Below are positions 8,338 through 17,009 of a stretch of 42,686 bases of DNA, piece after piece. Every line of letters starts with the position of its first letter. The first letter of the stretch is position 1. Source of the DNA: Myxococcus sp. RHSTA-1-4. Lineage in GTDB: Bacteria; Myxococcota; Myxococcia; Myxococcales; Myxococcaceae. Made by a program: the position numbers and the translations under genes. The notes beneath the pieces were generated by a model, which searched no databases, was not told where the DNA came from, and saw only the letters and a program-made list of their open reading frames with translations. The stretch covers positions 1-42,686 of the forward strand of contig NZ_JAIQDG010000058.1 in assembly GCF_020037125.1 (NCBI RefSeq), read 5' to 3'.

Positions 8338-8623
8338 GATGACTTCCGGGTGAAGAGGCGAGGCGGCCCCATCCTACAAGCGCCGCCGGGGTGTCACGGT
8401 CGGCTTCCTTCGAACCGACGACGGTGAGATTCATTCCGATCTGCACCGACAGCGGCTTTCCGTCCACGGTGACGGGAATCTTCCCGTTGATGTACCAGCC
8501 GAACGAGCCGGTGGAGAACGACTTCACCTCGGCGAGCTGCTCCTGGCCGTTGATGACGACCTTCAGCGGCTCGGCCTTCTCGAGGAACTGCGACAGGGAC
8601 ACGGGGCAGGGGGACCTGACCAT
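8099..8623 (-). CDS. Small conserved protein with an apparently lost stop codon
   Basis: ATG 8623 opens about 78 residues that look like a genuine compact protein: FLEKAEPLKVVINGQ, EVKSFSTGSFGWYINGK, and PVTVDGKPLSVQIGMNLTVVGSK. After GSKEADR (about 8395) the frame runs on for another 100 codons on top of the cNMP-binding gene (7447-8337), and that part looks like a shadow translation. A one-base change near 8394 would place a TGA directly after the R codon. The real gene is therefore likely to be about 8390-8623, with a lost stop or a sequence error. The family is unknown; I see no signal peptide or membrane segment. Confidence 0.45.
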   Translation of the reverse strand: MVRSPCPVSLSQFLEKAEPLKVVINGQEQLAEVKSFSTGSFGWYINGKIPVTVDGKPLSVQIGMNLTVVGSKEADRDTPAALVGWGRLASSPGSHHVPAGAPPVPVLLPSVAHRRRSGGTTARARRWSPGPGAPTRRHALPPGGGSRGEGGRPRPLHVRRPGGPRRRGSQVGGR

Positions 8624-8717
8624 GGGCGCGACCCTACCACCGCCTCGTGCTTGACGTGCCCATGCGGCGCGTCCACCTTCTTGGCGCCTGCTCAACCCCC
8701 GCGAGGAGAACAGCCCG

Positions 8718-10421
8718 GTGAAGAAGCTCGTCAATTCGCCACGCGCCGTGGTGCGCGAGATGCTCGAAGGCTTCGTCGCGCTCGCGCCGGGGCAGGCCCT
8801 GCTGGAGGAGGAGACGGTGGTGGTGCGCGCCGACACTCCGGCGGACGTCCAGCAGCGCAAGGTGGCGGTCATCTCCGGGGGCGGCAGCGGGCACGAGCCG
8901 GCGCACGCGGGCTACGTGGGCGCGGGCATGCTGGACGCGGCGGTGGCGGGGGACGTGTTCACCTCGCCGAGCGCGGACGCGGTGCTGGCCGCCATCCGGG
9001 CGGTGGCCGGGCCGGCGGGGGCGCTCCTGGTGGTGAAGAACTACACGGGGGACCGGCTGAACTTCGGCCTCGCCGCGGAGCTGGCGCGGGCGGAGGGGAT
9101 TCCGGTGGAGACGGTGGTGGTGGCGGACGACGTGGCCCTGCACGACACCGTGGAGCCCGCGCGGCGCCGGGGCATCGCGGGGACGGTGCTGGTGCACAAG
9201 GTGGCGGGCGCGGTGGCCGCCACGGGGGCTCCGCTGTCGGAGGTGGCGCGAGAGGCGGCGGCGGCCGCGGCGGAGCTGGGCACCATGGGCGTCGCCCTGG
9301 GGCCCTGCACGGTGCCGGCGGCGGGGCGGCCCGGCTTCACGCTGGGCGAGGACGAGCTGGAGCTGGGCCTGGGCATCCACGGCGAGCAGGGCGTGCGGCG
9401 CGTGCCGATGCAGTCCGCGGACGCGCTGGTGGACACGCTGCTGACCACGATTGTCGAGGACCGGCGCATCAACTCTGGAGACAGGGTGGTGCTGCTCGTC
9501 AACGGACTTGGCGGCACGCCGCCCATGGAGCTGGCCATCGTCGCGCGCCGGGCCCTGGCGGTGCTGCGCGGGGCGGGCGTGCGGGTGGAGCGGGCCTGGT
9601 GCGGGACGTTCCTCTCCGCGCTGGAGATGCCGGGCTGCTCGCTGTCGCTGCTGAAGGTGGATGACGCGCGGCTGGAGCGGCTGGACGCGGCGACCTCCGC
9701 GCCCGCGTGGCCGGGCGCGGGCCGGGTGGCGGCGGAGCGGGCTGCCCGTCATGTGTCGCCCGCGCAGGTGAGGCCGGTGGAGGCGGGTGAGGTGCGGCCG
9801 GGGATGGAGCACTTCAGGAAGGCGGCCCTGGCGGTCGCCGATGCGTTCGACCTGGCCGAGCCGCGGCTGACGGCGCTGGACAGCGCGGCGGGGGATGGGG
9901 ACCTGGGGCTCAGCCTCGCGCGTGGCGCGGAGGCCATTCGCGCACTGCCCGAGTCGTCCTGGATGAGCCCGTCGCGCGCGCTGACGGCGATGGGCAATGC
10001 CCTGCGTCGCGCCATTGGCGGCAGCTCGGGGCCGTTCTATGCCACCGCGCTGCTGCGCGCCGCCCGCCACCTGGCGGAGAAGGAGGGGACGCCGGATGCC
10101 GCCGCGTGGGCCGAGGCGTTCAGCATTGCCGTGGACGCGGTGTCGGAACTGGGCGGCGCGCGTCCCGGGGACCGCACCATGCTGGACGCACTGAAGCCCG
10201 GGGCGGAGGCCTTCGCCGGGGCGGTGAAGGCGGGCAAGTCACCCGCCGATGCGTGGGCCGCGTGTGTCCGCGAAGCCGAGCAGGGCGCGGAGGCGACCTC
10301 GCGCATGCAGCCGCGCCTGGGCCGCGCGAGCTACCTGGGCAAGCGCGCCCTCGGAGTGCCCGACGCTGGCGCCGCGGCGGTGGTGGTCTGGCTGAAGGCG
10401 CTCACGCCGTTCATCAAGTGA
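8718..10421 (+). CDS. ATP-dependent dihydroxyacetone kinase (DhaK-DhaL fusion)
   Basis: GTG at 8718 follows GAGGAGAA. The 567-residue product has an N-terminal DhaK domain (1 to about 325) with VISGGGSGHEPAHAGYVG, His59, KNYTGDRLNFG (Asp112) and LGLGIHGEQGV with His221, the residue that binds dihydroxyacetone as a hemiaminal. The C-terminal DhaL domain (about 355-567) has DSAAGDGDLG for Mg-ADP/ATP, IGGSSGPFYA, RPGDRTMLDAL and SYLGKRALGVPDAGA. The fused form uses ATP directly, unlike the PTS-dependent DhaKLM type; no DhaM or PTS gene is nearby. Product: dihydroxyacetone phosphate for glycolysis. It is divergent from the small gene at 8623 (94-bp gap). Confidence 0.93.
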   Translation: MKKLVNSPRAVVREMLEGFVALAPGQALLEEETVVVRADTPADVQQRKVAVISGGGSGHEPAHAGYVGAGMLDAAVAGDVFTSPSADAVLAAIRAVAGPAGALLVVKNYTGDRLNFGLAAELARAEGIPVETVVVADDVALHDTVEPARRRGIAGTVLVHKVAGAVAATGAPLSEVAREAAAAAAELGTMGVALGPCTVPAAGRPGFTLGEDELELGLGIHGEQGVRRVPMQSADALVDTLLTTIVEDRRINSGDRVVLLVNGLGGTPPMELAIVARRALAVLRGAGVRVERAWCGTFLSALEMPGCSLSLLKVDDARLERLDAATSAPAWPGAGRVAAERAARHVSPAQVRPVEAGEVRPGMEHFRKAALAVADAFDLAEPRLTALDSAAGDGDLGLSLARGAEAIRALPESSWMSPSRALTAMGNALRRAIGGSSGPFYATALLRAARHLAEKEGTPDAAAWAEAFSIAVDAVSELGGARPGDRTMLDALKPGAEAFAGAVKAGKSPADAWAACVREAEQGAEATSRMQPRLGRASYLGKRALGVPDAGAAAVVVWLKALTPFIK

Positions 10422-10500
10422 CGGGGCGGCTCGCGGGCAGGTGAGCGGTCCGCGCTGGACTACAGTGGGCCGGGTCATCCCTGGAGAGGACCCGAACCCG

Positions 10501-11130
10501 ATGATGTCCGGCCGGAAGCTGATGGCGGTGATGCTATGCGGAGTGCTCACCGGGGGCGCGCTCGCTGCGGACGCCGCCGAGCCCGCGCCTCCGGACTGTG
10601 ACTTCCGCCTGGAGTGCCAGCTCGGGGCGCATGCGTTCTCGGTGCGCTTCGACTCCGCCTCGGGGGAGTGCACCGAGGACGACATGCGGGCCTTCGTGGA
10701 GACTCCGGCGGGAGGGAGGAGTGAGCTTCCGCTGGAGCCGGACTGGTATGGCTCCATCTCGAACCTCGCGGATGGTGAGTCCATCTGCCGGCGCTCCGGC
10801 GCCGTGGTTCCGAACAGCGAGGTGTCCGCCTTCGCGGTGGACGCCCGGCGCGCGCTGGTGTTCTTCACGAAGGACGACCGGCCCGGTTACGAGCACGTGG
10901 GCGTGGCGCTCATCGACGCGGCGACGGGGAAGGTCCTCGACGTGAAGCAGAGCCTGGGCGCGTCCAAGGACGACTCCGTGGCCATCCTGAAGACGCCGCG
11001 CGGGTTCAAGCTCCGCCTGATTCGCGAGTACCTCAAGGTGGTCCGGTGTGACTGCTCCGCCGCCTTCGCGGACGACTGGCTGTCCGTCGAGGTCGTCAAC
11101 GGAAGGATTCGCGCGCGGTGGATGAAGTGA
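10501..11130 (+). CDS. Secreted protein of unknown function
   Basis: The 209-residue product starts at ATG 10501 (a second ATG follows immediately), with GGAGAGGA upstream; a longer in-frame start at 10441 would precede that site and spoil the signal peptide. Residues 1-26 (MMSGRKLMAVMLCGVLTGGA) are a typical Sec signal with an AxA-like cleavage region. The mature part has about six cysteines (CDFRLEC, ECTED, ICRR, RCDC), suggesting disulfides in the periplasm. No catalytic motif or named domain is visible. The gene lies 79 bp after the dihydroxyacetone kinase stop and could be co-transcribed with it. Confidence 0.75.
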   Translation: MMSGRKLMAVMLCGVLTGGALAADAAEPAPPDCDFRLECQLGAHAFSVRFDSASGECTEDDMRAFVETPAGGRSELPLEPDWYGSISNLADGESICRRSGAVVPNSEVSAFAVDARRALVFFTKDDRPGYEHVGVALIDAATGKVLDVKQSLGASKDDSVAILKTPRGFKLRLIREYLKVVRCDCSAAFADDWLSVEVVNGRIRARWMK

Positions 11131-11145
11131 CCCACCGGCCAGGAG

Positions 11146-11289
11146 TCAGTGCCGTGCCTGGGAGGTCGCGGGCGGCAGCCACCCGGCGCGCCGCATGGCC
11201 TCGTGCGTGAGGTCGGCGAGCTTCTGGGAGCCCTCGGGGCTCGGGTGGAAGCCGTCGTTGGAGAGCCACTCGTCTTCACTCGCCGCGAC
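11146..11289 (-). pseudogene. Severed 3' end of an SGNH/GDSL hydrolase gene
   Basis: The minus strand encodes SEDEWLSNDGFHPSPEG, then SQKLADLTHEAMRRAGW and a TGA at 11146-11148. DGFHPS matches block V of SGNH/GDSL hydrolases, where the Asp and His of the catalytic triad sit about 35 residues from the C-terminus. Nothing upstream continues the enzyme: reading further (past 11290) gives unrelated sequence, there is no start, and the Ser-containing GDS block is absent. The body of the gene has been removed, and the rightward membrane-protein gene begins only 57 bp away. I read it as a truncation scar at the edge of the CHAT module. Confidence 0.65.
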
Positions 11290-11345
11290 TCGCGTATGCT
11301 GCGCGGCCGAGCACACGGTGCGGCATCCGGTGCGAGGGGGCTGTG

Positions 11346-13832
11346 ATGCGTGAGCATTTCAGGAGTCCGCGGGGAAGCGTTTGCCTTTGCATGGCCATGC
11401 TGGCGCTGCTGCTGGCATTACCCGCGGCGGCCCAGGACGCCGGGCGTCCCCCGGTCATGGATGCCGGAGTGGACGCGGGCCTCGACGCGGGCGCCGCCGA
11501 GCGACGCGACGGAGGCACCGACGCGGGCCTCGCGGCCATGCAGGTCGTCTTCCGAGATTTCCCTCCGGGGCAGCCCATCCAGCTCTGGAGCGACGGCGGC
11601 GTGGTGACGCACACGCTCCACCTCGACGAGATGTGGAACGCCCGGGTCGACGACGTGCGGGTCCGGGCCACCGGGCTCCTGGACGAGTCGGGGGTGAGCG
11701 CCAGTCCGGTGGAGCTGCTGGACGAGAGCGACGCCGGTGTGGCGCTGGGCGCGCTGGACTCCATCCCCGTCATGCTCCGGGCACGCATCGACCATCCGGG
11801 CACCTACCGGAGCCGGCTCACGATTCTCTACGGGGGGCGCGAGCAGGGCTCCACCGAGGTCGTCATCACCTGGCCGAGGTCGGTGCTGAACGTGGGGCTC
11901 GTCGACGCGGTGACCCGCGTGCGGGGCACCACGCCTCCCTGGTCGAGCGAGCCCTCCGTGCGCATCCCGCTCACCCTGCGCGAGACGGCGGGCCTCCCCG
12001 TGACGCTCAGCCCGCCCGTGCTCTCCAGCCTCACCGTCCAGGAGGACGCCGCGGACACGGCCACCGCGTATGACGTGCCAGTCAAGGCGAGGGCCCTGGT
12101 GGAAGTGGATGGGGGAACGGCGGCCCTGGAAGGTCCCTTCGTCCTCGGTCGCGGGCAGGTGCTGCCGGTGCAGCTCGACATCGACTCCGAGCTGCCGGGC
12201 GCGGGGCTCTACAAGGGCACGGTGAGCATCGTCTCGCCCGGAGGGCCACCGCTGGATGCGACCTTCACCCTCTACCTGCGGGAGTCCTGGGGCATGGCGT
12301 TCCTGCTCATCCTGCTGGGCGTCCTCGTCTCCTACGGCATCCGCACCTACCAGACGGTGGAGCGCCCCCGGCTGCTCATCGAGCACCGGGCGCAGACCCA
12401 GCTCCAGTCCCTGAATGACCTGGCGGCCCACCCCGATTGCGACGTCGAGGGACAGGACCTGGTCAAGAGCCTCCGGGCGGAGGTCGACAGCCTCCTGCGG
12501 GAGGCCTCGCAGAAGTGGGCCCCCGGGAATCTGGACACCCTCGGCCAGAAGCTGAGCGTGCTGGAGCGGAAGGTGACGGCGGCCTGGAACTGGGTCCGGC
12601 TGCGCAAGGCCGTCCTGGCCATGAGCCCCGTGCAGCTCCAGAAGACGCTCCTGGACAAGCTCGCCGAGGTGAAGGCCACGCTGTCCACTACGGGCACCTC
12701 GGCCTCGGACATGGACGGTGTCGAGGCCAGGCTCCGCGCCCTGCCGGCTGAAATCCAGGCCGCGGTCCGGCAGCACCTCGTCACGGGTCTCCAGGGGCTC
12801 CGGGAGCGCGTGGCGGCGTTCACACGGGCTTCGCCCACGTCGAGCACGGCCTTCGAGCTGGCGCGCCTCGTGGTGCCGAGCCTGGACCTCGTGGAGAGGA
12901 ACCTGGACCGCGACCCCGGGGCGGCGGCCCAGGCGCTCGACAAGGCACGCGGGGGCTATACGAGCCTCGTGGCGGACGACCTGGGCAGGCGATTCGACGG
13001 CGCTCCACCGGCCTTCATGAGCCAGGACGAGTGGACCGCGCTCGGCAAGAGCGTCAATGGCTTCCTGGCCCCGGTTCGCGAGCGCTCGGTGCTCGTTGAT
13101 ACGGAGGCGGCGGTCCTGGCCTACGAGCAGGCGCTGAAGCACTACGTGCTGACCGCGGCGCAGGCGCTCTCCAAGACGACGGGCGAGCTCGTGGCGAAGG
13201 CGGAGGAGTCCCTGAAGAAGGCAAAGGAGGCCGGGCAGCCCGTGCCTCCAGACGCGGAGAAGACGAAGACGGACATGACGAAGTTCCGCGACGCGGCCGA
13301 CGCCGCGGTGCGGCTCGCGACGGAAGGCAAGCTCGCGGACGCACAGGTCGCGTACGAGGAGGTCCGGGCCCGGTACGAGGACAGGGTGAAGGACCTGACG
13401 AAGGCGGGCCAGTTGTCGTGGATGGGGGCCGAGGCTCCCGCCGTGCCCGCCCCCGGAGCGCCTCCGGCCGGCGTGTCCCTGGGGGCGCTGCCCGATGCGC
13501 TGTCGCAGAGCCTGCGGCTGGTGATGACCCCGGTGCTGGAGCGGCGGGCCCCGGCGGAGGTCATGGCCTGGATTGGCAAGCGGCTCCTGGTCGCGGACTT
13601 CCTCATCATGCTCATCACGCTCCTGGTGGCCTCGGTGGTGGGCTTGAACCTCCTCTGGGTGAATGACCCGCTGTGGGGCGGATGGGGTGACTGGCTCGTC
13701 GCCCTGCTCTGGGGATTCGGGCTCCACCAGATTGCCCATCCCGGGCTCGCGCCCCTCATCCAGCGCATCCTCGGTCCGGCGCAGGCCACGCCACAGCCGG
13801 CCACGCCCGCGCCTCCGGCGGGAAGGAGCTGA
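11346..13832 (+). CDS. Membrane protein: exported beta-rich domain, TM segment, long cytoplasmic helical domain, C-terminal TM pair
   Basis: ATG 11346 (GTG 11343 also possible) opens an 828-residue protein. Residues 1-28 form a signal peptide (LCMAMLALLLALPAAAQ). A low-complexity linker rich in DAG repeats follows, then about 270 residues of beta-rich, Ig-like exported sequence (RARIDHPGTYRSRLTILYGG). GMAFLLILLGVLVSYGIRTY (about 316-335) is a membrane span. Residues 340-730 are largely helical, with coiled-coil-like stretches and KAEESLKKAKEAGQP. LLVADFLIMLITLLVASVV (about 747-770) and a further hydrophobic segment (about 780-800) anchor the C-terminus. No enzymatic motif is visible. The next gene, a CHAT protease, starts 3 bp after the stop. 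I infer a membrane sensor, scaffold or target working with that protease. Confidence 0.85.
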   Translation: MREHFRSPRGSVCLCMAMLALLLALPAAAQDAGRPPVMDAGVDAGLDAGAAERRDGGTDAGLAAMQVVFRDFPPGQPIQLWSDGGVVTHTLHLDEMWNARVDDVRVRATGLLDESGVSASPVELLDESDAGVALGALDSIPVMLRARIDHPGTYRSRLTILYGGREQGSTEVVITWPRSVLNVGLVDAVTRVRGTTPPWSSEPSVRIPLTLRETAGLPVTLSPPVLSSLTVQEDAADTATAYDVPVKARALVEVDGGTAALEGPFVLGRGQVLPVQLDIDSELPGAGLYKGTVSIVSPGGPPLDATFTLYLRESWGMAFLLILLGVLVSYGIRTYQTVERPRLLIEHRAQTQLQSLNDLAAHPDCDVEGQDLVKSLRAEVDSLLREASQKWAPGNLDTLGQKLSVLERKVTAAWNWVRLRKAVLAMSPVQLQKTLLDKLAEVKATLSTTGTSASDMDGVEARLRALPAEIQAAVRQHLVTGLQGLRERVAAFTRASPTSSTAFELARLVVPSLDLVERNLDRDPGAAAQALDKARGGYTSLVADDLGRRFDGAPPAFMSQDEWTALGKSVNGFLAPVRERSVLVDTEAAVLAYEQALKHYVLTAAQALSKTTGELVAKAEESLKKAKEAGQPVPPDAEKTKTDMTKFRDAADAAVRLATEGKLADAQVAYEEVRARYEDRVKDLTKAGQLSWMGAEAPAVPAPGAPPAGVSLGALPDALSQSLRLVMTPVLERRAPAEVMAWIGKRLLVADFLIMLITLLVASVVGLNLLWVNDPLWGGWGDWLVALLWGFGLHQIAHPGLAPLIQRILGPAQATPQPATPAPPAGRS

Positions 13833-13835
13833 GAC

Positions 13836-16800
13836 ATGGCCATCACCCGCTACCGCCGCTTCGACATCCGCGTCGTCCTCCAGCGCTCGGAGGACGGCGG
13901 CACCGTGGGAGAGACCCGGGTCTGGGGTGTCTCCCTCCGGCACGCCTTCACGCCGGAGGAGGTCGAGCGGTGGTGCTCCGGCGCGGGGCCCACGGCGGAC
14001 GAACTGTCCACGGCGCTCCGGCTGCCGGGAGCGGTCGAGCGGCTCTCGGCCTTCCTGAAGCGGGAGCGCGCCCCTGAGGACTCGGAGCGCTTCCTGGCGC
14101 GCGTGGCGTTCGAGGTCCGGGACTCGCGGTGGGAGGCCTTCGACCTGGAGGCGGTGCGGGCACCGGCGGAGGTCGTGCTCCGCGAGGAGGCGCCCGACCT
14201 TTCCATTCCGGTCTCCGTCGTCAGGGCCTCTCCGGTGCGTCCGCGAATCGGGCTCATCCCGCTCACGCTTCCGGTGCGCGTGTTGGCCCTGGACGCCCGC
14301 GGTGGCACGCGAGGCGCCGTCTCCGGACTCGTGTCCGCGGTCTTCGGCTCACTGCCGGGCTGGAAGGACGCCATGGACGTGGACGCCTGTGAGCCCGAGG
14401 TGCTCGAACCTTTTCTCCGGCTGCGGGGCTGGCCCACCGCCGAGGTGCTCCACTTCTCCGACCCGGCGTTCTTCCGTCGGGAGGCAGAGGCGGGGAGGCT
14501 GTTCTCGACGGCCGCTCCCGACGCGCCGGGAACGCTGGGCTGGCTCTTCCGGATGGCGGACGCGTGGCAGACGCGGCTGGTGGTGCTCGAGTATGAGCAC
14601 GAGGGGGATGCGCGCATGCTGCGCCGTCTCGCGCACGCGCTGGTGGGGCGAGGCGGGCCGGCGGTGCTGCTCGGGCCGGCGGGGGCCTCCGCCTGGCGCG
14701 CGCGGCTCTATGACGAGCTCGTCCACGACCGGCCCCTCGACGCGTGGGGGGAGCCCGGGTGCGTGCTCCTCGGGGGCGCGGGACGGGAGGAGCTGCTGCG
14801 CGCGTCCACCATCGCCGCGGCGCTGGCGCGGCCCGCCGTGGAGGAGGAGCTCATCCTCGCGAACCCGAAGGTGGAGGAGGCGCTGCGGACGGAGCTCCAC
14901 GGCATGGCCGACCTGCTGACCACGCTCAACTTCGACCACGAGTCAGGAGGCATGCTGCCGCTGTCCCAGAAGCTGGGGAACCTGCGGGACCAGTTGATGG
15001 TTCCGAGCCCCCGGCCGCCGGTCCTCTTCAGCTTCGCCAGTCCTGGAGGCACGTCGCTCGAGTCCGCCCCGGCCCCGGAGCCCCGACCGGGACCCCGGCA
15101 GGTCAACACGCTGCTGCACGTCGAAGCGGAGGACGGCGGGCTCCGTGAGCTGGAGGCGACGTCCACCGCGCTCGAACCGGCGCAGGTGGTGCACCTGAGC
15201 GTGCGCATCGACTCGAAGCGTGGGGGCATTCCCAGCCTCGGCTCCATGGCCCTCCTGGAGGAGCGGCTCCACTGGACGCTGGGGGAGGAAGGGCTGTTCC
15301 TCGACGTCGGGGTGACGGGGATGGACTTCGACGTCCTGGGCGCTCCCGTCCAGCAGCTCTGGCTGCCGAGGAAGGGCGCGAGCGACGCCGTGTTCTTCGC
15401 CCTCGCGCTGCGCTCGAGCACCCGCATCGAGGGCGTGGCCCGACTGCGCCTGTGCCTCTACCAGCGCGACAATCTGTTGCAGTCGTTCCGGCTCGCGGTG
15501 CGGGTGCGGCGCCCGGGTGAGGACGAGGGGTGGGAGGCACGCGCGCGGAGGCTGGCGGACGCGCTCGGCGTGGACGTGGCGCAGGTGCTCCAGTCGGGTG
15601 AGACGGGCTCGCTCATCCGGCTCGAATACAGCGCGGTGGCGGAGCTGTCGGAGCGGCCCGACGCGCCCCCGCGCGCGCTGAGCTTCGCCGTCAACCAGAG
15701 CGCCGGTCAGGACGTGGTGACCGTCAAGGGGCAGGACCTCTTCGAGGTGAAGGTCGGCGGCAACCTGGGCAAGGTGGTGGAGGACGTCCGCAAGACGCTC
15801 CTGGATTCATCGAGGGGCCCGCAGGGCCAGTACCTGTTCAACTTCCAGGGCGAGGCGAACCGCGGCGACCCCGCGCAGTTCAAGAAGATGCTGCTGGAGC
15901 TGGCCCGGCACGGCTGGAGCCTGTTCACCCAGCTCGTCCCTTCTTTCGACGGCAGGGCGGAGGTCCGGAAGCGGCTCACCGAGGACGGACAGGTCATCAA
16001 CGCGGCGCACATGGACCTGGAGCGCGTCATCCCCTGGGCGCTCGTCTACGACCGGCCCTTCGACGCCGACCGCCAGACTCCCGCGCCCGTGACGTGTGAT
16101 GCGCCGCTCCCCGGCGCGGACGGGAGCCCCGGGGCGAAGCAGTGCGGCGCCTCCGAGCGCTGTCCGCTGCACGAGACGAACCGGGCCACGACGGGGCACA
16201 CGGAGAAGACCGTGGCCTGCCCGCGTCACTTCTGGGGCTTCCGGCACATGGTGGAGGTCCCACCGCAGCAGGTGGCTCGCCTGGATGAGCCCCCGCGTGC
16301 GCTCCCTCCGGTCATCACCAGCGGAGACCCCGTCACGGTGCTCACGGGACGGCACGAGGGCCTGGGGCTGGCCGTGCAGCACTTCACGGAGCTGGCGAGC
16401 CTGCTCGGAACGACTCCGCCCCTGGCGGTGCTCCGCGCCGCGAAGGGGCGGGACGACCTGCTGGACCTCCTGGAAGGGGCGCAGGGGGCGCCGGACATCG
16501 TCTACCTCTACTGCCACGCGTACGCGCGGCGGCCGCCCAACGCCAGGGCCGCCGAGCCGGACGAGCCCCACCTCGCCCTGGGGCCCGCGAGCGCGGTGGG
16601 ATGGATTACGGCCTCGCAGCTGGCGAGCCTCCCGCCCTTGAGCCACCAGCCGCTGTTCTTCCTGAACGGGTGCGGCACGGCGGCCTTCGACTCCACGCGG
16701 CCGGCGCAAATCATCCTCAGCCTGATGGCGGCCCGGGCCGGAGGCGTCATCGGGACCGAGGTGGCCATCTGGGAGGGGCTCGCGGCGGAGATGGCGCGCC

Positions 16801-16967
16801 TGTTCTTCCAGCACTTCCTGAAGCGGAAGCCCGCGGGCGAGTCGCTGCTGGAGGCGCGCCGCGCGCTCCTGGCCCGGTACAACCCGCTGGGGCTCGTCTA
16901 CACGCTCTACGGCAGCGCGAACCTGATGCTGGCGCCGGGCAGGCAGCCCGCGCCTTCTGGCGGTTGA
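13836..16967 (+). CDS. Large CHAT-domain caspase-like cysteine protease
   Basis: The 1043-residue cytoplasmic protein starts at ATG 13836 behind AAGGAG, which lies inside the end of the preceding gene. The C-terminal 200 residues are a CHAT domain (clan CD, caspase/separase-like): DIVYLYCHAYARR carries the catalytic His894 and PLFFLNGCGTAAF the catalytic Cys946, followed by GGVIGTEVAIWEG and the C-terminal YGSANLMLAPG block. Ahead of it (about 755-795) is a cysteine cluster, CDAPLPG, CGASERCPLH and ACPRHFWGFRH, which could bind metal. The N-terminal 700 residues have no TPR or NTPase motif and resemble nothing I can name; they are probably sensor or substrate-recognition regions. Tight coupling to the membrane protein implies a shared function. 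Confidence 0.9.
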   Translation: MAITRYRRFDIRVVLQRSEDGGTVGETRVWGVSLRHAFTPEEVERWCSGAGPTADELSTALRLPGAVERLSAFLKRERAPEDSERFLARVAFEVRDSRWEAFDLEAVRAPAEVVLREEAPDLSIPVSVVRASPVRPRIGLIPLTLPVRVLALDARGGTRGAVSGLVSAVFGSLPGWKDAMDVDACEPEVLEPFLRLRGWPTAEVLHFSDPAFFRREAEAGRLFSTAAPDAPGTLGWLFRMADAWQTRLVVLEYEHEGDARMLRRLAHALVGRGGPAVLLGPAGASAWRARLYDELVHDRPLDAWGEPGCVLLGGAGREELLRASTIAAALARPAVEEELILANPKVEEALRTELHGMADLLTTLNFDHESGGMLPLSQKLGNLRDQLMVPSPRPPVLFSFASPGGTSLESAPAPEPRPGPRQVNTLLHVEAEDGGLRELEATSTALEPAQVVHLSVRIDSKRGGIPSLGSMALLEERLHWTLGEEGLFLDVGVTGMDFDVLGAPVQQLWLPRKGASDAVFFALALRSSTRIEGVARLRLCLYQRDNLLQSFRLAVRVRRPGEDEGWEARARRLADALGVDVAQVLQSGETGSLIRLEYSAVAELSERPDAPPRALSFAVNQSAGQDVVTVKGQDLFEVKVGGNLGKVVEDVRKTLLDSSRGPQGQYLFNFQGEANRGDPAQFKKMLLELARHGWSLFTQLVPSFDGRAEVRKRLTEDGQVINAAHMDLERVIPWALVYDRPFDADRQTPAPVTCDAPLPGADGSPGAKQCGASERCPLHETNRATTGHTEKTVACPRHFWGFRHMVEVPPQQVARLDEPPRALPPVITSGDPVTVLTGRHEGLGLAVQHFTELASLLGTTPPLAVLRAAKGRDDLLDLLEGAQGAPDIVYLYCHAYARRPPNARAAEPDEPHLALGPASAVGWITASQLASLPPLSHQPLFFLNGCGTAAFDSTRPAQIILSLMAARAGGVIGTEVAIWEGLAAEMARLFFQHFLKRKPAGESLLEARRALLARYNPLGLVYTLYGSANLMLAPGRQPAPSGG

Positions 16968-17009
16968 GGCCCTACCGGTCCGCGAGGAGCAGCGCCAGGT
17001 CCGGTGTGC

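Noticed and set aside
11418..13943. An 841-codon leftward frame opposite the membrane-protein gene
   Set aside because: Composition is His/Arg/Gly-rich without motifs; the rightward gene has signal peptide, TM spans and coupling to the CHAT gene.
11346..16967. Gasdermin-CHAT cell-death module
   Set aside because: The partner protein is far longer than a bacterial gasdermin and has several TM segments and an exported domain; no gasdermin-like gene was seen next to the protease.
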